DNA from: an uncultured Bacteroidales bacterium | GTDB lineage: Bacteria > Bacteroidota > Bacteroidia > Bacteroidales > Paludibacteraceae | Reading direction: 5' to 3' | DNA length: 52,926 nt | Assembly: GCA_900321005.1 (NCBI GenBank) | Contig: ONUF01000010.1 | Coordinates: 1 to 52,926 of the forward strand | Part shown: positions 23,254-32,200 of the stretch, in pieces | How the letters are laid out: each line of letters opens with the position of its first letter | Numbering within the stretch: position 1 is the first letter of the stretch | Program-made: the position numbers and the translations under genes | The notes under the pieces: generated by a model | Seen by the model: the letters and a program-made list of their open reading frames with translations, nothing else | Told to the model about the DNA's origin: nothing | Databases searched by the model: none

Positions 23254-24526
23254 CGAAGCCATAGACTACTTGTATAACGCTCGCCCGCCATTCCACATGG
23301 TGGGCGCGTCGGCTTATAAACCGGGGTTGGAGAACACGCTTCGACTGATGGCGCACGTGGGAAACCCGCAGGAACAACTCCGCACGGTTCATGTGGCCGG
23401 TACGAACGGAAAAGGTTCAACCTCCCATCTCATAGCTGCCTCCTTGCAGGCTGCAGGATTGCGAGTAGGACTGTTTACCAGCCCGCATCTGGTAAAACTG
23501 ACGGAACGTATCCGCATCAACGGAATGCCCATTGAAGAGGAAGAAATAGCCGGTTTCATCGGGCAGAACAAAGACTTTCTGGACGAAGCGCAACCTTCGT
23601 TCTTCGAGACGATGACTGCGCTCGCCTTTGCATATTTCGTGAAGCGGAAAGTAGATGTCGCGGTAATAGAAGTGGGCTTAGGTGGCCGTTTGGACAGCAC
23701 GAATGTACTTACGCCCGTTCTATCTGTGATCACCAATATAGGATTGGAACACACAGAGTTTCTGGGTAATACGCTATCACAGATAGCGAAAGAGAAAGCG
23801 GGTATCATGAAACCGCACGTACCTTGCGTCATCGGGGAGACCCATCCCCGGACGATGAATGTGTTTCTCGAGCGTGCGCGTGAGTGTGGTATATTAGGTG
23901 AAGGATTAGAGACCACAGACTGTCGTATATGGTTCGCCGACCAGTGCGGATACATGCGGTCCCGACGGTTGCGCGAAGTGCCGGAATGTGAGCTGAAGGG
24001 CGTTTACCAGGAGCAGAACCAACAAACAGCGTATGTGGCACTGCAAGTGTTGCGAAACTATACCTCTCTTCATGTTCCGACTTCTGCTATTAACGAAGGT
24101 TTTGCGCACGTATGTAAGATGACGGGCTTGCGCGGCAGATGGGAGACCTTGAGCGACCAGCCGCTTACTATTTGCGACACGGGGCATAACAGCCACGGAC
24201 TGCAATATGTAGCGCGCCAACTCAAAGAGTTGAAAAACCCGCGTATATGGATTGTTTTTGGCATGGTCAACGACAAAGATACCGAGGTCGTGATGAAACT
24301 GATGCCATCCGACAAACGATTCCATTATATCTTTACAACGCCCAATACCCATAGGGCACGAACGGCCCTCGAAATGTTGGAGATATGGGACAAAAAAGGC
24401 ATAGCCATTGAGAATCCCAAAAACGCTATCCGTTTTGCGCAGCAACACGCAGCGCCGGAAGATGCAATCTTTATTGGCGGCAGTAATTACCTTGTAGGAG
24501 AAGCTCTTGAGATGTATGAAGTATAA
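23243..24526 (+). CDS. folC: Folylpolyglutamate synthase / dihydrofolate synthase
   Basis: 427 residues from ATG 23243 (MTYNEAIDYL), overlapping gmk by 11 bp. P-loop VAGTNGKGSTSH, the Mur-ligase block GLFTSPHLVKLTERIRING, EVGLGGRLDSTN and a C-terminal ligase domain (DTGHNSHGL, IFGMVNDKD in the form IVFGMVNDKD). It adds glutamate to folates. A single folC is usual in Bacteroidales and probably does both reactions. Its end overlaps prmA by 11 bp. Confidence 0.95.
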   Translation: MTYNEAIDYLYNARPPFHMVGASAYKPGLENTLRLMAHVGNPQEQLRTVHVAGTNGKGSTSHLIAASLQAAGLRVGLFTSPHLVKLTERIRINGMPIEEEEIAGFIGQNKDFLDEAQPSFFETMTALAFAYFVKRKVDVAVIEVGLGGRLDSTNVLTPVLSVITNIGLEHTEFLGNTLSQIAKEKAGIMKPHVPCVIGETHPRTMNVFLERARECGILGEGLETTDCRIWFADQCGYMRSRRLREVPECELKGVYQEQNQQTAYVALQVLRNYTSLHVPTSAINEGFAHVCKMTGLRGRWETLSDQPLTICDTGHNSHGLQYVARQLKELKNPRIWIVFGMVNDKDTEVVMKLMPSDKRFHYIFTTPNTHRARTALEMLEIWDKKGIAIENPKNAIRFAQQHAAPEDAIFIGGSNYLVGEALEMYEV

Positions 24527-25277
24527 TGTGTTACATATAAAGACGGACTTTGCTGAAGAGTGGCAGGCGGATGTGTTTAACCAGCAAATCTGTGAGTTGG
24601 GAGTCGATACCATTGACAACGCCGAGTACTATATCCCTTCGGAAATATGGGCGGAAAAGGCCGGAGAAATCGAAGCTTTATGTACTGAAACCGAGGGCGT
24701 GACTTTAGTTGGCTCAGACGCTTGTCCGGATGAGAATTGGAATGCCGTTTGGGAATCCGAACATCCGATGCAGGATTTGCCATTAGGTGTAAAAATCATC
24801 CCGCATTGCGCTTTTGGTGCCGGACACCACGAGACAACCTCGATGATTATCAACACCTTACTTCTTTCGGATCTATCGGGGAAAAATGTGCTCGACCACG
24901 GCACCGGAACCGGTGTGTTGTCCATTTTTGCAAAGCGCCTGGGGGCGAAACAAGTCATCGCGGTGGATATTGATGACAAGAGTGTAGAGAATGCCAAAGA
25001 AAATGCGGCGCTCAATGGGGTTGAAATAGATGTACGACTCGGAGACTCCGTGCCGGAAGGAAGATATGACCTTATTCTCGCCAATATACACCGTAATATT
25101 CTGTTGGCAAACATGGAATCCTATGCTGCGAATATGCGCGCTGGCGGAGAACTATGGTTAAGTGGCTTCTATGCCGATGACTGCTCAGTCTTGCAAGTGG
25201 CTGCAGAAAACCTTGGTCTGACACTCACGGCCATTCAATCAAACGGAGAATGGAGGATGATGCAATTTAAGAAATAA
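24516..25277 (+). CDS. prmA: Ribosomal protein L11 methyltransferase
   Basis: 253 residues from ATG 24516 (MKYNVLHIKT), not the TTG at 24507. The C-terminal class I methyltransferase domain has IIPHCAFGAGHHETT, the SAM loop LDHGTGTGVLSIFAKRLGA, and LANIHRNIL (NIxxxxL). It trimethylates L11. It overlaps folC and is followed 3 bp later by the MBOAT gene. Confidence 0.95.
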   Translation: MKYNVLHIKTDFAEEWQADVFNQQICELGVDTIDNAEYYIPSEIWAEKAGEIEALCTETEGVTLVGSDACPDENWNAVWESEHPMQDLPLGVKIIPHCAFGAGHHETTSMIINTLLLSDLSGKNVLDHGTGTGVLSIFAKRLGAKQVIAVDIDDKSVENAKENAALNGVEIDVRLGDSVPEGRYDLILANIHRNILLANMESYAANMRAGGELWLSGFYADDCSVLQVAAENLGLTLTAIQSNGEWRMMQFKK

Positions 25278-25280
25278 ACT

Positions 25281-26732
25281 ATGCTCTTCAACTCGATAGA
25301 ATATGCTCTTTTCCTGCCGATTGTCTTTGCAATCTATTGGATTATTGGCTATCTGCATGTAGGCGAGGCGTTGAAACTGAAACTCCAAAATGCCTTTGTG
25401 CTTATTGCCAGTTACGTCTTCTACGGGTGGTGGGATTGGCGTTTTCTGCTGCTTATTGCCTTCACAAGTCTTTGTTCCTGGGGAAGCGGGTTGCTTATAA
25501 AATCATCAATCTTAAATCATAAATCATCAAGTTCTAAACTTTGGCTCACAGCGAATATAGTCATCAATATCGGTATTCTCGCTGTCTTCAAGTATTATGA
25601 TTTCTTTGTAACGGAATTCGGACGACTCTTCTCGATTTCAACGGATAATATGCTGTTGAAAGTCATTTTGCCCGTCGGCATTTCGTTTTATACCTTTCAG
25701 GCACTCAGTTATTCGATTGATGTTTATCGTAAAAAGGTTGAACCCACGCATGATATCGTTGCTTTCTTCGCCTTTATTGCCTTCTTCCCACAATTGGTGG
25801 CAGGCCCTATAGAACGCGCCACAAACCTCTTGCCGCAGTTCCTGAAAAATAGAACATTTCAATACGGACAAGCGGTGGACGGACTGCGCCAAATACTATG
25901 GGGTTTGTTCAAAAAAATGGTCATCGCAGACACCTGTGCAATCTATGTTAATCGTATCTGGGAGACGTATGACATGCAGAGTAGCGGAGTGTTAATCATA
26001 GGAGCGGTTCTCTTCACGTTTCAGATTTATGGGGACTTCTCCGGCTATTCGGATATCGCTATAGGAACGGCTAAGTTGTTTGGAATCAATCTGATGCGCA
26101 ACTTCAACAGCCCGTATTTTTCACGTGACATAGCAGAGTTCTGGCGTAGATGGCATATCTCCCTCACCACTTGGTTCAGAGATTATGTCTATATTCCGTT
26201 AGGGGGAAGTAGGGTAAGCAAGGCAAAGATTATTCGGAATACCTTTGTCATCTTTCTGGTCTCCGGTTTATGGCATGGCGCAAATTGGACATTTTTGGCA
26301 TGGGGTGCCTTTCATGCACTCCTCTTTTTACCGCTTATTCTGTCAGGACGGAATCGACGTTATACCGATCAACCCGTCACTTGGCGTCATTTGCCGCAGA
26401 TAGTGTGTACATTTGTGCTTGTAGTCTTTGGATGGATCCTTTTCCGTGCAGAGAGTATCACGCAGGCATGGCGGTATATGTGTGGCATAGCGGGGCAAAA
26501 TACAGTTACAACGCATTTTATACTGCATTCATGGGAATACATCCCGCTTATCGTCACGATTGTTTTTATGCTTGGCGTAGAGTGGTTGAACCGTGCAGCA
26601 ACGCATAACTTTGCGATTCAGCAGACAATCTCGAATCAATGGCTCAGACGGCTCCTTTATTTAGCCGTTGTGCTGATGATCCTGTATCTGGGACAATTTC
26701 ATTATAACCAATTCATATACTTCCAGTTCTGA
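25281..26732 (+). CDS. MBOAT family O-acyltransferase (AlgI/DltB-like)
   Basis: A 483-residue polytopic membrane protein with about ten hydrophobic segments. It has the MBOAT signatures FYTFQALSYSIDVYR, FPQLVAGPIERA, FWRRWHISLTTWFRDYVYIP and the catalytic-His region SGLWHGANWTFLAWG. Such proteins move acetyl groups across the inner membrane to modify extracellular polysaccharide; the partner SGNH-type esterase/transferase is not adjacent (the next gene is convergent nadD). SSILNHKSSSSK in a loop is encoded by a 7-nt array. Confidence 0.93.
   Translation: MLFNSIEYALFLPIVFAIYWIIGYLHVGEALKLKLQNAFVLIASYVFYGWWDWRFLLLIAFTSLCSWGSGLLIKSSILNHKSSSSKLWLTANIVINIGILAVFKYYDFFVTEFGRLFSISTDNMLLKVILPVGISFYTFQALSYSIDVYRKKVEPTHDIVAFFAFIAFFPQLVAGPIERATNLLPQFLKNRTFQYGQAVDGLRQILWGLFKKMVIADTCAIYVNRIWETYDMQSSGVLIIGAVLFTFQIYGDFSGYSDIAIGTAKLFGINLMRNFNSPYFSRDIAEFWRRWHISLTTWFRDYVYIPLGGSRVSKAKIIRNTFVIFLVSGLWHGANWTFLAWGAFHALLFLPLILSGRNRRYTDQPVTWRHLPQIVCTFVLVVFGWILFRAESITQAWRYMCGIAGQNTVTTHFILHSWEYIPLIVTIVFMLGVEWLNRAATHNFAIQQTISNQWLRRLLYLAVVLMILYLGQFHYNQFIYFQF
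25499..25531. repeat. 7-nt tandem array inside MBOAT gene
   Basis: Units AATCATC, AATCTTA, AATCATA and AATCATC at 7-nt spacing, in frame. Confidence 0.75.
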
Positions 26733-26739
26733 GATGAAG

Positions 26740-27255
26740 TCATTTGCGATTGGAAGCCCTCAGCTCCGTGGAAGATATATTGAAATAAGGAGCAGAGGTC
26801 AAAAATATGATATTTTGGGCATTGCTGATTGCTGATTGCTGATTGCTGATTGCTGATTTCCTTGGATAGACAAATATTCGGAAATTCTCCAAAATATATT
26901 CCCATTCCCGCCATTGGGTGAAGATAGCTAAGTTGTCTTCGCCAATAACCAGAGTGAACTCATGTTCCGGATAGGCCTTTTGTAGTGCCCGAAGGGTATT
27001 GGCGGTATAAGAGGGACGAGGTAAAGAGAATTCAAAATCACTTGCCTTAAGTCCCGGGATATCCTTGATCGCTCCGCGCACTGCTGCCAGACGTTCTTCT
27101 TCCGGAGCCAGTATTCCTGCCGGTTTCAACGGGTTATTCGGACTCACAAGCAACCATAGTTCATCGAGGTCTGTATGCTCAATGACCCATTTTGCCAAAC
27201 CCACATGCCCGAAATGCACGGGATTGAAACTGCCTCCGTAGATACCTATTTTCAT
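26740..27255 (-). CDS. nadD: Nicotinate-nucleotide adenylyltransferase, short C-terminus with heptamer insertion
   Basis: 171 residues from ATG 27255 (MKIGIYGGSFNPVHFGH), giving the GGSFNPxHxGH nucleotide-binding motif at residues 7-17. LVSPNNPLK, FSLPRPSYTANTLR, GEDNLAIFTQW and the late ISSTELR fit NadD, which makes the dinucleotide precursor of NAD. Two features are odd. SAISNQQSAISN is encoded by a 7-nt array. The protein also stops 5 residues after ISSTELR, whereas relatives continue roughly 20-30 residues with a terminal helix. The array offers a route to frame slippage. It overlaps dnaE by 4 bp (ATGA). Confidence 0.88.
   Translation of the reverse strand: MKIGIYGGSFNPVHFGHVGLAKWVIEHTDLDELWLLVSPNNPLKPAGILAPEEERLAAVRGAIKDIPGLKASDFEFSLPRPSYTANTLRALQKAYPEHEFTLVIGEDNLAIFTQWREWEYILENFRIFVYPRKSAISNQQSAISNAQNIIFLTSAPYFNISSTELRASNRK
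26820..26860. repeat. 7-nt tandem array inside nadD
   Basis: Near-perfect heptamer array of ATTGCTG (plus strand), five to six units, the most uniform array in the window. Loss or gain of one unit would shift the nadD frame. Confidence 0.9.
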
Positions 27256-30200
27256 TCGTTCGTTTTTACCGAGAAATCCAATACTCCGTCGGCGCGCTGC
27301 TCGCAGAGCCAATGGTAGAAATGCGGGGTGACATGAATGGACTGCGAGCGACTGGTAAGTACTACATGTTGCCTGTTCATCGGGTTATATACCGTCACAT
27401 GCAGTCGTACTTGACCCGGGTTTTGGGTCGTCTGCTCCGCGAGTTCATCGATGATTTCCGGCGTGATGGTATCGAGCGACAGACGGATATTGAGTCCTTC
27501 CGTACGTTGGTTTTGCACTTCGTTCAGCATATCGACGCGTTGTACCACAAACTCAAACTCCGCTTCCTCATCCGGCGCTTCTTTGAACCACCGCTGTCCG
27601 GCGTTCTTCTGCTGTACGACACCGGTCACAAGCACATACAGGTCTTTGAGCATGAGATGCGCAAATTGCGAGTAGGCATTGCCGAAGAGTACCAGTTGGT
27701 ACGTGCCGCTATAATCGGCGATCGTGTAGCGCCCGTAGGGGTTACCTTTCTGGCTTATTTTCTGCTCCGCCTCGGTGATGATACCGCCGAGCAAGCAGGC
27801 TTGGTTCTTATGTGCAGCCAAAAACTCAGAGGGTAGGAGGATAGCCTCTTCCGGCTGCTCCGCTTTCGCGGCACGCAGCAGGTTCTCCGCTTCCTTACGC
27901 TGCTCCGGCTTACGCCAGTTCTCGAAGAGCGTGAGTTCGTTGGCCGTGATATTACACAGCTCTTTGACCTCGAACGCATACTCGTCCAGCGGGTGGGCGG
28001 AGAGGTAGATGCCGATGAGGTCTTTCTCTTTGTTGAGACGCTCAATCGTATCCCAGCGCGGCACTTGCGGCAGGTCGGGATGCTTGACCTCAATCGCGGT
28101 ATCCAGATCGCCAAAGAGCGAGTTGGCGTTATTCTCCTTGTCCGCCTGCCATTTATTGCCGTAGTTCATCAGCAGATCGAGGCCGGAATTGCCGTTTTCA
28201 TCGGTGCCAAAGAACTGCTCGCGGTAGATATCGCTAAAGCATTCGAAAGCACCTGCTTGCGCCAGATTCTCAATAGTCTTACGGTTGCAAGACTGTAAGT
28301 TAACGCGTTCGAGGAAATCGAAGATATCTTTGTATTTACCGTGCTTCTCCCGCTCGGAGATGATGGCTTCCGCCGCTCCTTCGCCGACACCCTTGATACC
28401 ACCCAAACCGAAGCGGATATCGCCTTTCTGATTAACGGTAAAGGAGAGTTCGGACTCGTTCACATCGGGTTCTAAGACGCTCACTTTCAGCGCGTTACAC
28501 TCGTCCATCAGTTTGGTTACCTCTTTGATATCGTCTTTATGGACGGTGAGGTTCGCAGCCATGAATTCAGCCGGATAGTGCGCTTTGAGATACCCTGTCT
28601 GATATGCTACCCAGGAGTAACATGCGGCGTGCGACTTGTTGAATGCGTAGGATGCGAATTTCTTCCAGTCTTCCCATATCTTCGTAAGGATCTTGACATC
28701 ATGTCCGTTCGCCTTACCGCCTTCCATGAACTTGTCCTGCAGCGACGCCAGCACATCCATCTGCTTCTTACCCATCGCCTTACGGAGTTTGTCACTCTCG
28801 CCTCGGGTGAAGTTCGCCAGCAGACGACTGAGGAGCATGACTTGCTCTTGATAAACCGTGACACCGTAAGTATCTTTTAGATACTTTTCCATGACGGGGA
28901 TGTCGTACGTCACGGGTTCGATGCCTTGTTTACGCTTGATGAACTGCGGGATATAATCCATCGGACCCGGTCGGTAGAGGGCGTTCATGGCGATGAGGTC
29001 GCCGATGACGGTAGGTTTGAGTTCCCGCAGGTATTTCTGCATACCCGCCGACTCGAATTGGAACACGGCTACCGTGCGGCCTTCCTGGAAAAGCTTATAG
29101 GTCAGTTCGTCGTCAATAGGAATATGGTCGATGTCGATGTCTATGCCCCGCGCTTTCTTGATATTACGCAGGCACTCTTTGATAATGGTCAGGGTGATGA
29201 GACCGAGGAAGTCCATCTTAATCAGTCCTACGGACTCAACCACATGCCCGTCGTATTCGGTGACGAGCACGCGCTTCTTGCTGTTCTTATCTTCTACCGA
29301 ACTCAACGGGGCAAAATTGGTCAAATCATCGGCTCCGATGATCACGCCGCAGGCATGTACACCTACTTGGCGGATCGTTCCTTCGAGCCGTGCGGCATAT
29401 TCGAGCATCGAGCGGGTGTTCGGATCGCCCTGCTCATACTCGCGCTTGAGTTCGGCGATATATTTGTAGCAGTTCTTGAGGTTCACCTTTGGTGACTTAC
29501 CCTTCTCGTCCTTGATGTTTCCGGGGAATTCGCGGTCAGGAATGAGTCCTTTTAGTTCATTGACACGCGGGAGAGGAATCTGTTGTACGCGTCCCACATC
29601 CGCGAGGGCGGACTTGGTCGCCATCTTACCGTAGGTCACGATATGCGCCACATGCGTCTCGCCGTATTTGCGGCTCACATAGTCCAGCACTTTGCCGCGC
29701 CCGCAATCCTCGAAGTCGGTATCGATATCGGGTAGGGAGATACGGTCGGGATTGAGAAAACGCTCAAACAGGAGATCGTACTCCAGCGGGTCTAAGTCCG
29801 TGATTTTCAGGCAGTAAGCGACTACCGAACCGGCGGCTGAGCCACGACCCGGTCCTACGGACACATCGAGTTCCTCGCGCGCCGCGCGGATAAAATCCAT
29901 GACGATAAGGAAGTAGCCCGGGAAACCCATCGAGATGATGGTGTTGAGCTCAAATTCAATACGCTCCTTGAGCACTTCGTCGTTCTCAAGCCGCTCTTTG
30001 CCGTAGCGCTCCAGCGCACCTTCCATCGTCAAGTGCCGCAAGTACGCCGATTCGAAAGCCAGACGGTCCGGATAATCCTCCTCTTTGCCGAAAGACTCGG
30101 GGATGTCGAATTTCGGCATGATAGGCCCGTGATCGATATCATAGAGCTCGATTTTATCGACTATTTCCTGCGTGTTAGCGAGTGCCTCGGGGATGTCGCT

Positions 30201-31085
30201 GAATATCTCTGCCATCTCTTCCGGAGTCTTGAGCCACTCCTGCTTCGTGTAGTGCATGCGGTTGACATCATTCACGAAGTGGTTGGTACTCAAACATATA
30301 AGGCGGTCATGCGCCTCCGCATCTTCTTCGTTCACGAAGTGCGAGTCATTGGTCGCAATGATCTTCACACCGTACTTACGCGCCAGGTCGATGAGAATAG
30401 GGTTGACCTGTTTCTGACGCTCATAAACTTCTACATCCGCGCCGGGTTTCTGCGTCTCATGGCGCTGAAGCTCGATATAATAGTCCTCGCCAAAGAGGTT
30501 CTTGAACCATTGTACGGTCTCTTCCGCTTCGCTGAAATCCCCACCTTTCGCGATTCCATCGAGGATTTTCTGGGGTAACTCGCCTCCCAGACAAGCGGAG
30601 GAACAGATGATGCCTTCGTGGTATTTCTCCAACAACTCGCGGTCGATACGCGGCGTGTAATAATACGCATCGGACATGTAGCCCTGCGAGACGATGCGGC
30701 AGAGGTTGTGATAACCCACCATGTTCTTGGCGAGCAGGATCAGGTGCCATCCCGATCGGTCGATGAAGAACGTACGTCCCTCGCCGTTCACGGCTTTATC
30801 GTCTTTCCTTGAAAGACGCCCGCGTCGCGCGCAGTACGCTTCCACGCCTACGATGGGCTTGAAGGGCACGAACTCCTCGCCGGAAGCCGCACATGCCGCC
30901 TTTCGGTTTTTGTTGATCTTCTTGCAGTAGTCCAGCAGTTCCTTGATGCCGTACATGTTGCCGTGGTCGGTTAAGGCCACCGCCGGCATACCCGTCTCCA
31001 GACATTTATCCACTATCTCTTCTACCTTGCTTAATCCGTCCAGGAGCGAGTAGTGGGAGTGCACATGTAAATGCGTAAAAGTCAT
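27252..31085 (-). CDS. dnaE: DNA polymerase III alpha subunit
   Basis: 1277 residues from ATG 31085 (MTFTHLHVHSHYSLLDG); the frame opens far upstream through the divergent gene. The N-terminal PHP domain has HVHSHYSLLDG; the palm has SVGPGRGSAAGS and the catalytic PDIDTDFED; HHH and OB domains (YTIADYSGTYQLVLF) follow. It is the replicative polymerase subunit of the DnaE1 type. The leader is about 13 nt. The promoter overlaps that of the EamA gene. Confidence 0.97.
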   Translation of the reverse strand: MTFTHLHVHSHYSLLDGLSKVEEIVDKCLETGMPAVALTDHGNMYGIKELLDYCKKINKNRKAACAASGEEFVPFKPIVGVEAYCARRGRLSRKDDKAVNGEGRTFFIDRSGWHLILLAKNMVGYHNLCRIVSQGYMSDAYYYTPRIDRELLEKYHEGIICSSACLGGELPQKILDGIAKGGDFSEAEETVQWFKNLFGEDYYIELQRHETQKPGADVEVYERQKQVNPILIDLARKYGVKIIATNDSHFVNEEDAEAHDRLICLSTNHFVNDVNRMHYTKQEWLKTPEEMAEIFSDIPEALANTQEIVDKIELYDIDHGPIMPKFDIPESFGKEEDYPDRLAFESAYLRHLTMEGALERYGKERLENDEVLKERIEFELNTIISMGFPGYFLIVMDFIRAAREELDVSVGPGRGSAAGSVVAYCLKITDLDPLEYDLLFERFLNPDRISLPDIDTDFEDCGRGKVLDYVSRKYGETHVAHIVTYGKMATKSALADVGRVQQIPLPRVNELKGLIPDREFPGNIKDEKGKSPKVNLKNCYKYIAELKREYEQGDPNTRSMLEYAARLEGTIRQVGVHACGVIIGADDLTNFAPLSSVEDKNSKKRVLVTEYDGHVVESVGLIKMDFLGLITLTIIKECLRNIKKARGIDIDIDHIPIDDELTYKLFQEGRTVAVFQFESAGMQKYLRELKPTVIGDLIAMNALYRPGPMDYIPQFIKRKQGIEPVTYDIPVMEKYLKDTYGVTVYQEQVMLLSRLLANFTRGESDKLRKAMGKKQMDVLASLQDKFMEGGKANGHDVKILTKIWEDWKKFASYAFNKSHAACYSWVAYQTGYLKAHYPAEFMAANLTVHKDDIKEVTKLMDECNALKVSVLEPDVNESELSFTVNQKGDIRFGLGGIKGVGEGAAEAIISEREKHGKYKDIFDFLERVNLQSCNRKTIENLAQAGAFECFSDIYREQFFGTDENGNSGLDLLMNYGNKWQADKENNANSLFGDLDTAIEVKHPDLPQVPRWDTIERLNKEKDLIGIYLSAHPLDEYAFEVKELCNITANELTLFENWRKPEQRKEAENLLRAAKAEQPEEAILLPSEFLAAHKNQACLLGGIITEAEQKISQKGNPYGRYTIADYSGTYQLVLFGNAYSQFAHLMLKDLYVLVTGVVQQKNAGQRWFKEAPDEEAEFEFVVQRVDMLNEVQNQRTEGLNIRLSLDTITPEIIDELAEQTTQNPGQVRLHVTVYNPMNRQHVVLTSRSQSIHVTPHFYHWLCEQRADGVLDFSVKTNE

Positions 31086-31103
31086 AATCGTCAAATTTGC
31101 GTG

Positions 31104-31134
31104 CAAAATTACAAAAAGATTTTGACATGTGCAA
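31104..31134 (-). promoter_or_regulatory. dnaE promoter (overlaps divergent promoter)
   Basis: Minus-strand TTGCACATGTCA, then TAATTTTG with 20-bp spacing. Its -33 end shares 13 bp with the plus-strand promoter at 31122-31151. Confidence 0.85.
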
Positions 31135-31151
31135 ATTTTTTTGTACCTTTG
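31122..31151 (+). promoter_or_regulatory. EamA-gene promoter (overlaps dnaE promoter)
   Basis: TTGACATGTGCA, then TACCTTTG with 19-bp spacing, the only member with a spacer other than 20. The near-palindrome TTTGACATGTGCAAA serves both directions. Confidence 0.8.
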
Positions 31152-31176
31152 TCGCCGATTTATTTTTCTGCACAGA

Positions 31177-32112
31177 ATGGCAAAAAAGAATAGCGAAGAA
31201 TTTGTGGCCGTCATCGCGCTGATTGTGTCGATGATTATCTGGTCGGTGAGCGGCATCGCCATCAAGCATGCCTTAGCCGTGTTACCGCCGTTTACGATGA
31301 TCGTGCTGCGCTTTGTACCTTCGGTACTGTTGATGCTGGTCATCGGTCTTATCTGCCGCAAGAGTAGCCTTTTTGCTTTGCAAAAACTGGAGTGGAAAGA
31401 CCTGCCGCTATTCCTCATCGCGGGTTTCTGTCAGCCCTTCCTGTATTACCTCTTGGAGACCTTTACATATGACGCGCTGAATAGCCCGACGATTGCGGAG
31501 ACGCTGCTGTCCACGAGTCCGTTGCTAAGTCCGATTTTTGCGGCCGCTCTATTGCGCGAACGCGTGACGCGAAACAACATCCTCGGTATTCTCGTTTCTA
31601 CGGCCGGTGTGTTTGCGCTGTCGCTCATCGGAAGCAAGGACTATTCGATCGGCAATTACTGGGGTATTTTATTGGCTTTTGCAGCCGTTTCTGCCGCTGT
31701 CATCGACTCCATCATGATGCGTAAGGTACCCGCCAAATACACCTCGCTGACCTTTATTTTCTACGCGCAATGCGTGAGTCTGCTGTTCTTCCTTCCTATC
31801 TGGTTCTGGAAAGAAGGACCGGAGGCAATATACAATTTACAATTTACAATTGACAAATCGCAACTTTATGTTGCGTTAGGTTGCGTGGCATATCTGACGG
31901 TGTTTGCAAGCGTGATTGCGTTTATCCTGTTTTGCGCCGCGCTGCGTAAGGTAGGCGTGACGCAGGCCAATGCGTTTAACAATATCCGCCCGGCGTTTAC
32001 GGCCCTCTGGATGTTCCTCTTTTTCGGCGAACATTTGCCTATCGGCAAGTGGATCGGCATGGCGCTGATCATTATCGGACTTTTCGTTTGTCAGAAAAAA
32101 GAAGCACAATAA
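31177..32112 (+). CDS. EamA/DMT family transporter
   Basis: 311 residues from ATG 31177 (MAKKNSEEFVAV), just after the promoter. Ten hydrophobic segments in two EamA halves; the first half carries LRFVPSVLLML and SPLLSPIFAAALLRE, the second NNIRPAFTALWMFLFFGE and GMALIIIGLF. Such permeases export or import small metabolites such as amino acids or nucleobases; the substrate is not predictable. NLQFTIDKSQLY in the loop between halves is encoded by a 7-nt array. Confidence 0.9.
   Translation: MAKKNSEEFVAVIALIVSMIIWSVSGIAIKHALAVLPPFTMIVLRFVPSVLLMLVIGLICRKSSLFALQKLEWKDLPLFLIAGFCQPFLYYLLETFTYDALNSPTIAETLLSTSPLLSPIFAAALLRERVTRNNILGILVSTAGVFALSLIGSKDYSIGNYWGILLAFAAVSAAVIDSIMMRKVPAKYTSLTFIFYAQCVSLLFFLPIWFWKEGPEAIYNLQFTIDKSQLYVALGCVAYLTVFASVIAFILFCAALRKVGVTQANAFNNIRPAFTALWMFLFFGEHLPIGKWIGMALIIIGLFVCQKKEAQ
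31829..31853. repeat. 7-nt tandem array inside EamA gene
   Basis: Units ACAATTT, ACAATTT, ACAATTG, then ACAAATC at 7-nt spacing, in frame. Confidence 0.75.
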
Positions 32113-32144
32113 TATAAGAAAAAATATACGATTATTAAGATTCC

Positions 32145-32175
32145 TTGTGTACACGAAATAAATTTCGTAATTTTG
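32145..32175 (+). promoter_or_regulatory. Promoter of steroid-reductase operon
   Basis: TTGTGTACACGA, then TAATTTTG with 20-bp spacing. The -33 extension GTGTACAC is a perfect palindrome and differs from the usual CATATGT core, so it could be an operator. The ATG is 26 bp past the -7 box. Confidence 0.75.
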
Positions 32176-32200
32176 CGGGCTATTTATAACAAACAATATT

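Noticed and set aside
31086-31418. 111 extra N-terminal residues for DnaE
   Set aside because: They run through the divergent EamA gene and both promoters. The PHP domain starts at ATG 31085, 13 nt from the expected transcription start.
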